A stretch of 64,000 nt of DNA from Microbacterium sp. 1.5R (lineage in GTDB: Bacteria > Actinomycetota > Actinomycetes > Actinomycetales > Microbacteriaceae), in the NCBI RefSeq assembly GCF_001889265.1, contig NZ_CP018151.1, positions 2,604,001 to 2,668,000 of the forward strand, read 5' to 3'. Each line of letters opens with the position of its first letter. Positions within the stretch are counted from its first letter, which is position 1. This document shows, piece after piece, positions 1 through 7,244 of the stretch. The notes below the pieces were generated by a model. That model saw only the letters and a program-made list of their open reading frames with translations. It had not been told where the DNA came from and did not search any database. The position numbers and the translations under genes were made by a program.

Positions 1-1070
1 TTCGACTTGTACACGCGCGGCTTGAGCGGCACGGCGCTGTCGCCGTACAACGCGACGGCCTGGCTGCGAGCGGCCTGCACCGCCTGCGTGCTCAGCGCCA
101 CCGAGTCGGTTCGCATATAGGTGATGTAGCCCTTTTCGTAGAGCCGCTGGGCGACGCTCATCGCCTGCTTGGCACTCATCGAGAGCTTTCGTCCGGCCTC
201 CTGCTGCATGGTGGAGGTGGTGAACGGCGCGTATGGGCTGCGGGTGCCGGGCTTCGCCTCGACCTTGGTGACCGTGCCCGTGCCCGCGGCGTCGATCGCC
301 AGCGCGAGGGCCGCCGCCTTGGCCTCGTCGAGGATGATGACGGCCTTCTTGAGCTTGCCGTCGTCGTCGAAGTCGGTGCCTCGGGCGAGCTGACCGCCGT
401 CCACGCGGACCAGACGGACCTTGAATCCGGACGACGAGGACGCGAGCGCCTCGACGTCCCAGTACTCGGCGGACACGAACGCCATGCGCTCGCGCTCACG
501 CTCGACGATCATGCGGGTGGCGGCGGACTGCACTCGGCCGGCAGACAGACCGGTCTTGACCTTGTACCAGAGCACGGGCGAGACATCCCACCCGTACAGT
601 CGGTCGAGGATACGGCGGGTCTCCTGCGCGTCGACCAGGTCGGTGTCGAGCTCACGCGTGTTGCCGATGGCCGCTTGGATCGCGTCCTTGGTGATCTCGT
701 GGAACACCATCCGCTTGACGGGGACCTTGGGCTTCAGCGTCTCGAGCAGGTGCCACGCGATGGCCTCGCCCTCGCGGTCCTCATCAGTGGCGAGCAGAAG
801 CTCGTCGGCAGTCTTGAGCGCCCGCTTGAGTTCGGCGACGGTCTTCGTCTTGCGATCGGAGACCACGTAATAGGGGTCGAAGTCGTTGTCGACGTCGATC
901 GAGTACTTTCCGTACGCCTGCTTGTCCGCGGCGGGGATGTCCTTCTTGTCTGCGAGGTCGCGAATATGGCCGACCGAGCTGAGCACCTCGTAGCCATCGC
1001 CGAGGTACCCCTGGATCGACCGCATCTTCGTCGGAGACTCGACGATGACGAGCTTCTTGCCTTCAGCCAA
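1..1070 (-). CDS. topA: DNA topoisomerase I, N-terminal part (cut by window edge)
   Basis: Type IA topoisomerase that relaxes negative supercoils through a transient 5'-phosphotyrosyl link. The visible 356 residues begin MAEGKKLVIVESPTKMRSI (Toprim domain) and carry the acidic DEDREGEAIAWHL motif, the WYKVKTGLSAGRVQ segment and the active-site motif YITYMRTDS; the catalytic tyrosine is about residue 318. The C-terminal domains lie beyond base 1. The start is chosen as TTG at 1070, preceded by AAAGGA; the ATG eight bases further upstream is in another frame. Identity is certain; only the rare TTG start is open to question. Confidence 0.96.
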   Translation of the reverse strand, partial: MAEGKKLVIVESPTKMRSIQGYLGDGYEVLSSVGHIRDLADKKDIPAADKQAYGKYSIDVDNDFDPYYVVSDRKTKTVAELKRALKTADELLLATDEDREGEAIAWHLLETLKPKVPVKRMVFHEITKDAIQAAIGNTRELDTDLVDAQETRRILDRLYGWDVSPVLWYKVKTGLSAGRVQSAATRMIVERERERMAFVSAEYWDVEALASSSSGFKVRLVRVDGGQLARGTDFDDDGKLKKAVIILDEAKAAALALAIDAAGTGTVTKVEAKPGTRSPYAPFTTSTMQQEAGRKLSMSAKQAMSVAQRLYEKGYITYMRTDSVALSTQAVQAARSQAVALYGDSAVPLKPRVYKS

Positions 1071-1168
1071 GGGAGCATCCTTTCTTCGAAGCACACCATA
1101 CACACCGCCGTGATGGGTTGGTCACAGAGGTCGCCTGCATTTTCGCCGGAAAGTGCCTCGCGCCGCAG

Positions 1169-1498
1169 TCAGATCCCCTCGGGTGGCCCAGCACGGGCTC
1201 GGGAGACGGCAGCGAGTCCAGCGTACTTCGCCTTGACCTGCACGGTCGCCACGAAGCCGTCGACGGCACATTCGGTGAGTGCTGCACCGGAAGCCGCGGC
1301 GACCCGCGCGGCGAGGGTGCACGGGTCGACCGTGACGACGACTGCGCCGCTGGCAGCGTCGGCCGCTGCCAGGGCCGCGGCGTCGGCAGCTCCCGCTGCG
1401 CGCTGCGCAGTGACTGCCGCGCCGCCGACGGCGGCGAGTCCGAATGACAGAGTCGCGCCGACCACCAGCACGCCGGCCGCGAGCACCGACCCCGCCAT
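1169..1498 (-). CDS. TadE-like secretion-neighbourhood protein (Rv3654c type)
   Basis: Small membrane protein of 109 residues, last gene of the tad operon. It opens with one hydrophobic segment (about residues 5-30), followed by the alanine-rich stretch AADAAALAAADAASG typical of the helicase/secretion-neighbourhood TadE-like family. A Cys pair (about residues 59 and 77) could form a disulfide outside the membrane. By family it is probably a minor pseudopilin-like part of the Tad machine. A GGAGGTGGAG Shine-Dalgarno region precedes the ATG. It lies 28 bp after the TadE gene. Confidence 0.8.
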   Translation of the reverse strand: MAGSVLAAGVLVVGATLSFGLAAVGGAAVTAQRAAGAADAAALAAADAASGAVVVTVDPCTLAARVAAASGAALTECAVDGFVATVQVKAKYAGLAAVSRARAGPPEGI

Positions 1499-1526
1499 CA
1501 GTGCTCCACCTCCACCGTCGAGAACA

Positions 1527-1874
1527 TCAGAGTCCTCCGGCGAGCGCGCAACTCGACGCGCGCACGCCCACCCTCACGAAGCCGCCGACGGTGAAGTCGG
1601 TCTCTGCGGACACGCACACGAGATCGCCCGACGTGCTGCTCGACATCGACGCACCGGGCACTGCAGCCGACACCGCATGTGCGGCGGCCCCCTCGTCTTC
1701 TCCTCTGCCGAGGAGCCGGGCCGCGTCAGCGGTCGCATCCTGCAGTGCCACCTGACGGGAGGCTGCGCCCAGAGCGCCGGCTCCGAGTAGGAGGACGAGC
1801 ACGACGGCGGGAACCGCGAGCGCGAGCTCCGCAGTCACGGAGCCGCGCTCGCCTGCACGGGCCGGAGTCATCAC
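1527..1874 (-). CDS. TadE family pilus-assembly protein
   Basis: 115-residue protein with the TadE pattern: a short basic head ending in GERGSVTAELALAVPAVVLVLLL, where a Glu follows a Gly-Ser-Val-Thr-Ala run at the start of a single membrane helix (about residues 13-37), then an extracytoplasmic domain with two cysteines. TadE-like proteins are minor pseudopilins of Tad systems. Its ATG overlaps the stop of the pilin gene by 4 bp, so the two are translationally coupled. Equivalent in position to Rv3655c. Confidence 0.85.
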   Translation of the reverse strand: MMTPARAGERGSVTAELALAVPAVVLVLLLGAGALGAASRQVALQDATADAARLLGRGEDEGAAAHAVSAAVPGASMSSSTSGDLVCVSAETDFTVGGFVRVGVRASSCALAGGL

Positions 1875-2068
1875 GACACCGTCAGTGCCCGACGCACCAG
1901 GTCCGTGAGGATGCCACGCACCTCGTCTGACCTCATGATCACGACCAGGAGGCCGGCGAAGGCGACGGCCGCCATCGTGGTGATGGCGTACTCGGCGGTG
2001 GCCGCGCCACTGTCGTCGCCGAAGAGGGTTGCCGCGCTGCGCCGGGTGAGCGAGGGGATGGTGTTCAT
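1871..2068 (-). CDS. Flp-type pilin, DUF4244
   Basis: 65-residue candidate structural pilin. The sequence GAATAEYAITTMAAVAFAGL is the classical prepilin pattern: charged N-terminal leader, a Gly (cleavage site), a Glu five residues after it and a hydrophobic helix. The family (DUF4244, Rv3656c-like) forms the Flp pilus subunit in actinobacteria. No prepilin peptidase gene is present nearby, so processing must rely on one encoded elsewhere. The start at 2068 is preceded by GAAGGAAC. Confidence 0.85.
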   Translation of the reverse strand: MNTIPSLTRRSAATLFGDDSGAATAEYAITTMAAVAFAGLLVVIMRSDEVRGILTDLVRRALTVS

Positions 2069-2122
2069 GTGTTCCTTCTTTCTATGGGACGGATACGCGG
2101 TGCATCCGGTGGAACTCGGCCG

Positions 2123-3016
2123 TCACAGCGGCAGTGGAGTGGAGGCGAGCACGCTCAGCAGAAGCGGTGCGACGCCGAGCAGCAGGAAGGCCGGGAGAGT
2201 GCAGACTCCGAGCGGGATGAGCAGCGTCGTCGAGAGCTTGGCCGCGCGAAGGCGTCCGTCCACCCGTGACGCGTGTCTCTCCTGGCCGGCGGAAGCCCGA
2301 AGCAGTTCACCCGCCGGGACCCCGGCAGCATGCGACAGCTCGAGCACCGCGCCGATGCGAGCGTCGTCACCGGTAGACGATGCCGGGCTCTCGGCGACGA
2401 GGCGCAGGGCTCGTGGGATCGACGCGCCTCCTGAGAGGGCGACCGCCATGAGCTCGGCTCGCATGCCCGGTGTTCCCGGTTCGGGACGCGCCCGCGTGAG
2501 GAGTCGCCCGGTCCACGCGCGCGCCGCGGCGACGAGCAGGAGCCCGGCGACCACGCACCCGGCGCCGGCGGGCGTCCCGACGATGACGCCGACAGTGTCG
2601 AAGCCGAGGGCGAAGCCGAGGAAGAGGCCGGCGAACGGCATCCAGAGCAGGAGCTTGGCGGTTCCCGCGGGCTCGGCGAGCGCGATGCGCACGTCGTCCG
2701 CGGCGGATGACGCGTCGCGCAGCGTCTCAGCGAGCATCCTCAGCACCTCGGCGAGCGGTGCGCCGACGGTCGTCGCGATCTCCCAGGCGGCCGCGAGGTC
2801 ACGCCACGCGCCACCCTCCGCTTCGATGGCCGCGATGAGCGGGACGCCGCCATCCACACGGGCGATCACGGACGCAGCGTGACGGTCGCCGATCGAGGCA
2901 AGATGGCGCCATGCGACCATCGGCACCGCGCCGGCTTGGAGAAGCACCGCGAGCGTCTGCACCGATGTCTCGGCGTCGCCCCCGGTCTCGACGACCGGAC
3001 GACGCCATCCCCTCAC
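2123..3016 (-). CDS. Type II secretion F-family protein, TadB/TadC-like duplicated form
   Basis: Inner-membrane platform protein of the Tad pilus, 297 residues. Two related halves can be seen: AVLLQAGAVPMVAWRHLA near residue 20 and ELMAVALSGGASIPRALRL near residue 175, each leading into a membrane segment pair (about 115-165 and 255-295). Mycobacteria use separate TadB and TadC genes; here one gene appears to carry both repeats. GTG at 3016 is chosen because it overlaps the tadA stop as GTGA; the open frame upstream lies wholly inside tadA and does not resemble the family. Confidence 0.82.
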   Translation of the reverse strand: MRGWRRPVVETGGDAETSVQTLAVLLQAGAVPMVAWRHLASIGDRHAASVIARVDGGVPLIAAIEAEGGAWRDLAAAWEIATTVGAPLAEVLRMLAETLRDASSAADDVRIALAEPAGTAKLLLWMPFAGLFLGFALGFDTVGVIVGTPAGAGCVVAGLLLVAAARAWTGRLLTRARPEPGTPGMRAELMAVALSGGASIPRALRLVAESPASSTGDDARIGAVLELSHAAGVPAGELLRASAGQERHASRVDGRLRAAKLSTTLLIPLGVCTLPAFLLLGVAPLLLSVLASTPLPL

Positions 3017-4026
3017 CACGGCCGCACCTCCTCGATGCTCAGCCGATCCCCGCTCACCGCGAGCTCGCCGGCGTGCGCGATGCGTCTCCGCCCGCCAGGC
3101 GCCCTGTCGAGATGAAGGACGATCGTGAAGGCGCTCACAGCCTGGCGCGCGAGCGCCGTGGCATCCATCGCCGCGAGGGCGCCGAGCGCTTCGAGCCGGG
3201 CCGGCACGTCGCTGAGACCGCTCGCGTGGAGAGTTCCCGCTCCCCCGTCGTGTCCGGTGTTCAGAGCAGTCAGGAGTTCTCTCACCTCCTCGCCGCGGCA
3301 TTCTCCGACCACGAGACGGTCGGGGCGCATGCGCAGCGACTCGCGGACCAACCGGGCGAGGCTGATGCCGCCGGCTCCCTCGAGATTCGACTGCCGTGCC
3401 TCCAGAGCGACGTGGTGGGGGTGCTGCGGGCGCAGTTCGGCGACGTCCTCGATCGTGACGATGCGCTCAGAGGCCGGGACGGCTGACAGCAATGCCGACA
3501 GCAGCGTGGTCTTGCCCGTTCCCGTCCCGCCGGTGATGAGGATGTTGGCGCGCTCGGCGACGAGCTCGAGAAGCCAGCTGTGCTGGGCCGCGTCGAAGGA
3601 GCCGAGCGCCGCCAGCGCGTCGAGATCGGCGGCGCGCACTCTGGGCACACGGATCGAGAGCACCGTCCCCGACGTCGAGATCGGCGCGAGCACGGCATGG
3701 ACGCGGATGCCGGAGTCGAGCCTGACATCGACGCACGGAGCCTGGTCGTCGAGATGTCGACCGCCGAGTCCGACGAGCCCGACCGCGAGGTCGCGGACCT
3801 CCCGCTCGGACGCGCTCCACCCGAGCACGGGTTCCGCACCATGCCCTCGGTCGATGAACAGCCCGGATGCGCCGTTGACGAAGATGTCGGTGACCTCCTC
3901 GTCTGCGCAGTGCTCGGCGAGGAGGCCGAAGGCGGGATCGACCTGCAGCGGCGAAGGAGCACCCCGGACGGTTCCGTCGACGAGCGCCGCCGAGCCGCGC
4001 GGCTGAATGACGAAGGGATCAGGCAT
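3013..4026 (-). CDS. TadA/CpaF-type secretion ATPase
   Basis: Hexameric cytoplasmic ATPase that powers pilin assembly. Visible motifs are Walker A GGTGTGKTT (residues 166-174), the Asp-box region IVTIEDVAELRP (189-200), Walker B-like RLVVGECRGEEV (237-248) and the His-box GHDGGAGTLHA (258-268). At 337 residues it has a short N-terminal domain, usual for actinobacterial CpaF-like ATPases. It is the first gene of the minus-strand tad operon. The CpaE-like ssd gene often found upstream (Rv3660c) is absent; 413 bp of non-coding DNA precede it. Confidence 0.92.
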   Translation of the reverse strand: MPDPFVIQPRGSAALVDGTVRGAPSPLQVDPAFGLLAEHCADEEVTDIFVNGASGLFIDRGHGAEPVLGWSASEREVRDLAVGLVGLGGRHLDDQAPCVDVRLDSGIRVHAVLAPISTSGTVLSIRVPRVRAADLDALAALGSFDAAQHSWLLELVAERANILITGGTGTGKTTLLSALLSAVPASERIVTIEDVAELRPQHPHHVALEARQSNLEGAGGISLARLVRESLRMRPDRLVVGECRGEEVRELLTALNTGHDGGAGTLHASGLSDVPARLEALGALAAMDATALARQAVSAFTIVLHLDRAPGGRRRIAHAGELAVSGDRLSIEEVRPW

Positions 4027-4159
4027 GCCCCGAAGCTAGGGCTCACGGCGGATCCGCGGGGTCGCCGCGGCGCTCCCGCGACGACCACTGTGAGCAACGT
4101 CTGGACGATGGCATCCGTGCAGAGCGGGTGTGGACGGCGTCAGATCGCGAGCCACAGGA

Positions 4160-4173
4160 TGGGAGCGCTCCCG
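4160..4173. promoter_or_regulatory. CebR-like LacI-family operator
   Basis: TGGGAGCGCTCCCG contains a perfect 12-bp palindrome and matches the published Streptomyces CebR box TGGGAGCGCTCCCA at 13 of 14 positions. A second near-identical site (51666-51679) flanks the lacI-type gene in this window. It sits 134 bp upstream of tadA and 267 bp upstream of acs. Function here is inferred. Confidence 0.6.
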
Positions 4174-4182
4174 GCATAGAGA

Positions 4183-4219
4183 TGGGCGGCACCTCACGGG
4201 GGGAATGAGATGCCGCCCA
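4183..4219. repeat. Inverted repeat / RNA hairpin upstream of tadA
   Basis: TGGGCGGCACCTCA and TGAGATGCCGCCCA form a 14-bp stem around a 9-base loop. The one imperfect pair is a G-U wobble on the minus-strand RNA, so it folds best in a tadA leader transcript. No T-run follows, so it is not a standard terminator. Confidence 0.55.
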
Positions 4220-4439
4220 CGGCGTCCCTCATGGGGGAATCGGGCACGCCAAGGCCAGAATGAGAATTCGGCTGTCGTCGAGTGTACGCAAGGCGACCGT
4301 CCTGACAAAACCCGTCGGACTACCGACTTTCGGCAGTAATGCGATGTCCGTGCCCGGGACTAGATTCGCCCTGACCTGATCGCGTCAGAGATGCGTTCAT
4401 GCCCGCACGACCTGCCACGCCGCAAAGGAGCGCCTGCCG

Positions 4440-6407
4440 ATGAGCAGCCAGATCGATCACCTTCTCGATGAGACCCGCCAGTTCCCGCCGTCCGAGGAGT
4501 TCGTCGCCCAGTCGGTCTCGTCTCCCCGGCTGTATGAGAGCGCGTCGACCGACCGCGAAGCCTTCTGGGCCGACCAGTCACGCGAACTGCTGGAGTGGCA
4601 CAAGCCGTTCACTCGCGTGCTCGACTGGTCGACCCCGCCGTTCGCGAAGTGGTTCGACGACGGCGAGCTCAACGTCGCGTACAACTGCCTCGACCGCCAC
4701 GTCGAGGCGGGCAACGGCGACCGTGTCGCTCTCCACTGGGAGGGCGAACCGGGCGACTCCCGGTCGATCACCTACGCCGAGCTGACCGAGGAGGTCAAGC
4801 GCGTCGCGAACGTGCTGGAGGGGCTCGGCATCGGCCATGGCGACCGCGTCGCGATCTACCTGCCGATGATCCCCGAAGCGGTCGCATCGATGCTCGCCGT
4901 CGCCCGCGTCGGCGCCATCCACTCGGTCGTGTTCGGCGGGTTCAGCGCCGACAGCCTCCGCTCGCGCATCGATGACGCAGGGGCGAAGCTCGTCATCACC
5001 GCCGACGGCGGCTACCGCAAGGGCCGCGTGTCCGCGCTCAAGCCGGCCGTCGACCAGGCGCTCGCCGACCGCGGCGACGGCGAGCAGCAGACGGTCGAGC
5101 ACGTGCTCGTCGTCAAGCGCGGCGAGAACGAGGTCGACTGGGAGGACGGTCGCGACCTCTGGTGGCACGAGGTCGTCCCCGCGGCCTCCCCCGAGCACAC
5201 TGCCGTGGCCTTCCCCGCCGAGAACCCGCTGTTCATCCTCTACACCTCCGGGACTACGGGAAAGCCCAAGGGAATCCTGCACACCTCCGGCGGGTACCTC
5301 ACTCAGGCCGCCTATTCGCACAAGTACGTGTTCGACCTGCATCCCGAGACCGACGTGTACTGGTGCACCGCCGACATCGGGTGGATCACCGGACACAGCT
5401 ATGTCACCTACGGTCCGCTGGCGAACGGCGCGACCCAGGTCATCTATGAGGGCACGCCTGACGCGCCGCACCCCGGGCGCTGGTGGGAGATCATCGAGAA
5501 GTACAAGGTCTCGATCTTCTACACGGCGCCCACCGCGATCCGCTCGTTCATGAAGATCGGCCGCAGCGTGCCCGCGAAGTTCGATCTGTCGTCGCTGCGC
5601 CTGCTCGGCTCGGTGGGCGAGCCCATCAACCCCGAGGCGTGGATCTGGTACCGCGACGTGATCGGTGCGGGCAAGACGCCCATCGTCGACACCTGGTGGC
5701 AGACCGAGACAGGCGCGATCATGGTCTCTGCACTGCCCGGTGTCACCGCCACCAAGCCGGGATCCGCCCAGGTGCCGCTGCCCGGAATCTCGATCGACGT
5801 CGTCGACGAGTCGGGCGCCGAGGTGGGCAACGGCAACGGCGGCCTCCTCGTCGTCACCGAACCGTGGCCGAGCATGCTCCGCGGGATCTGGGGCGACCCC
5901 GAGCGGTTCACGGAGACGTACTGGGAGAAGTTCGAGAAGCAGGGCTACTACTTCGCCGGTGACGGTGCGCGCCTCGACCAGGACGGCGACCTCTGGTTGC
6001 TCGGCCGGGTAGACGACGTCATGAACGTCTCCGGACACCGCCTCTCGACGGCCGAGATCGAGTCGTCGCTCGTCGCACACGAGGCGACGGCCGAGGCCGC
6101 GGTCGTCGGCGCGGCAGATGAGACGACCGGTCAGGCCGTCGTCGCATTCGTGATCATCAAGGAGAGCTACCTCTCGGCGCACGACCCCGCCGGACTCGCG
6201 CAGCAGCTGCGCCTCTGGGTGGGTGAGCAGATCGGCGCGATCGCACGGCCCCGCGACGTGTACATCGTGGGCGAGCTTCCGAAGACGCGCTCGGGCAAGA
6301 TCATGCGGCGTCTGCTGCGCGATGTGGCTGAGGGGCGCGAGGTCGGAGACACCACCACGTTGGCCGACACCGCGGTGATGAGCATCATCTCGGCGCAGGT
6401 CAAGTAG
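4440..6407 (+). CDS. acs: Acetyl-coenzyme A synthetase
   Basis: AMP-forming enzyme that activates acetate to acetyl-CoA through acetyl-AMP in the cytosol. The 655 residues match the usual family length. The ATP-binding signature YTSGTTGKPKG starts at residue 268, WWQTETG and the hinge region GRVDDVMNVSGHR follow, and the C-terminal TRSGKIMRRLLR contains the catalytic, acetylation-controlled lysine K620. AAAGGAG lies 9 bases before the ATG. It is a single-gene unit closed by a strong hairpin. With pta-ackA elsewhere in the window it gives the cell both the high- and low-affinity acetate routes. Confidence 0.97.
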   Translation: MSSQIDHLLDETRQFPPSEEFVAQSVSSPRLYESASTDREAFWADQSRELLEWHKPFTRVLDWSTPPFAKWFDDGELNVAYNCLDRHVEAGNGDRVALHWEGEPGDSRSITYAELTEEVKRVANVLEGLGIGHGDRVAIYLPMIPEAVASMLAVARVGAIHSVVFGGFSADSLRSRIDDAGAKLVITADGGYRKGRVSALKPAVDQALADRGDGEQQTVEHVLVVKRGENEVDWEDGRDLWWHEVVPAASPEHTAVAFPAENPLFILYTSGTTGKPKGILHTSGGYLTQAAYSHKYVFDLHPETDVYWCTADIGWITGHSYVTYGPLANGATQVIYEGTPDAPHPGRWWEIIEKYKVSIFYTAPTAIRSFMKIGRSVPAKFDLSSLRLLGSVGEPINPEAWIWYRDVIGAGKTPIVDTWWQTETGAIMVSALPGVTATKPGSAQVPLPGISIDVVDESGAEVGNGNGGLLVVTEPWPSMLRGIWGDPERFTETYWEKFEKQGYYFAGDGARLDQDGDLWLLGRVDDVMNVSGHRLSTAEIESSLVAHEATAEAAVVGAADETTGQAVVAFVIIKESYLSAHDPAGLAQQLRLWVGEQIGAIARPRDVYIVGELPKTRSGKIMRRLLRDVAEGREVGDTTTLADTAVMSIISAQVK

Positions 6408-6420
6408 CACGGATACAGCA

Positions 6421-6456
6421 AACGCCCCCTTCCGAACCGATCCGGAAGGGGGCGTT
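6421..6456. terminator. Bidirectional terminator hairpin between acs and the RidA gene
   Basis: AACGCCCCCTTCCG pairs perfectly over 14 bp with CGGAAGGGGGCGTT around an 8-base loop. It lies 14 bp after the acs stop and 31 bp after the convergent RidA gene's stop, so it can serve both. There is no long T-run, as is common in GC-rich actinobacteria. Confidence 0.85.
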
Positions 6457-6486
6457 GCCGTGTGCGCGTGGTGAGGGGTGGCGACC

Positions 6487-6945
6487 TCAGGCCAGGATGA
6501 ACGTGGCCTCGACTTCGACCGGGCTGTCGAGCGGGAGCACCGGCACACCGACGGCCGCGCGGACATGCTGCCCGGCGTCGCCGAAGATCTCGCCGAGCAC
6601 CAGGCTCGCCCCGTTGATCACGCCGGGCTGGCCGGTGAAATCGGGGGTGGATGCCACGAAGCCGCCGAGCCGCAGCACTCCGGCGATCCTGTCAACGCCC
6701 CCGGCCGCAGCCGCAGCCGCCGCGAGAGCGTTCAGGGCGCAGGTGCGCGCATAGGCGTTGGCATCCTCAGCGGTGACCTCTGCCCCGACCTTGCCCGTCG
6801 CGGGCAGCGTTCCCTCGACGAAAGGCAGCTGGCCGGAGGTGTAGACGAGTCCGTCGTGCACGACCGCCGGGACGTAGGCTGCGACCGGCGCCGCGACGAC
6901 GGGGAGCTCGATGCCCAGCTCGGTCAGGCGCTCAGAGACGCTCAT
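6487..6945 (-). CDS. RidA (YjgF/YER057c/UK114) family protein
   Basis: 152-residue member of the RidA superfamily; canonical members hydrolyse reactive enamine/imine intermediates from PLP enzymes to 2-oxoacids. The sequence shows YTSGQLPFVEG, CALNALAAAAAAAGG and the C-terminal PVEVEATFILA strand. It is longer than E. coli RidA and its later region (TPDFTGQPGVINGAS) is that of the actinobacterial Rv3678c-like subgroup, whose activity is not established. The ATG overlaps the stop of the upstream small gene, forming a two-gene operon divergent from ponA. Confidence 0.85.
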   Translation of the reverse strand: MSVSERLTELGIELPVVAAPVAAYVPAVVHDGLVYTSGQLPFVEGTLPATGKVGAEVTAEDANAYARTCALNALAAAAAAAGGVDRIAGVLRLGGFVASTPDFTGQPGVINGASLVLGEIFGDAGQHVRAAVGVPVLPLDSPVEVEATFILA

Positions 6946-7166
6946 GCCGCTCCCCCTTCGAACTGGCGGGACGCCTCGGCTGCGGCAGCGAGACCGGCGT
7001 TGCCCGAGGCATCCGCCGTCACCGGGCGCTTGAAGTAGGCGACGAGCCCACCCTCGGGGCCCTGGATGACCTGCACGAGCTCCCAGCCCTGCTTGCCCCA
7101 GTTGTTGAGGATCGCTGCGGTGTTGTGGATCAGCAACGGGGTGGTCAGGTACTCCCAGGTGGTCAT
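6942..7166 (-). CDS. Small conserved protein, DUF4177-like
   Basis: 74-residue protein beginning MTTWEYLTTPLLIHN with the later pattern NNWGKQGWELVQVIQGPEGGLVAYFKRP, which resembles the DUF4177 fold (aromatic/Gly-Trp-Glu core). Function unknown. The start at 7166 is preferred over one 14 codons upstream because AGGAG lies directly ahead of it. It is coupled to the RidA gene by ATGA, as in the Rv3678A-Rv3678c arrangement of mycobacteria. Confidence 0.75.
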   Translation of the reverse strand: MTTWEYLTTPLLIHNTAAILNNWGKQGWELVQVIQGPEGGLVAYFKRPVTADASGNAGLAAAAEASRQFEGGAA

Positions 7167-7231
7167 GGCTCTCCTGTCTGGCGGCATCCGCGACGGCGGC
7201 TGCGTCAAAGGCGGTATTCAGGGAACTCCCC

Positions 7232-7237
7232 TACGAT
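7232..7237 (+). promoter_or_regulatory. -10 element of ponA, leaderless type
   Basis: TACGAT followed by 7 bases and the ATG at 7245; no Shine-Dalgarno sequence is present, so transcription probably starts at or next to the start codon. Confidence 0.55.
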
Positions 7238-7244
7238 CTAGCGT

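Larger units (their letters stand above)
4027..4439. other. Non-coding divergent region between tadA and acs
   Basis: 413 bp with no convincing gene; the 90-residue minus frame at 4036-4308 looks random. It holds the presumed promoters of the tad operon and acs, a CebR-like 14-mer (4160-4173) and a 14-bp stem hairpin (4183-4219). A possible acs -10 element TAGATT lies at 4361-4366. Confidence 0.7.

Noticed and set aside
4036..4308. 90-residue minus frame in the tadA-acs gap
   Set aside because: No ribosome-binding site, no domain and a residue mix of random GC-rich DNA; it also covers the palindromes.
4578..6566. 662-residue minus-strand open frame opposite acs
   Set aside because: It mirrors the acs codons, is Asp/Arg/Val-rich without domains, and acs on the other strand is certain.
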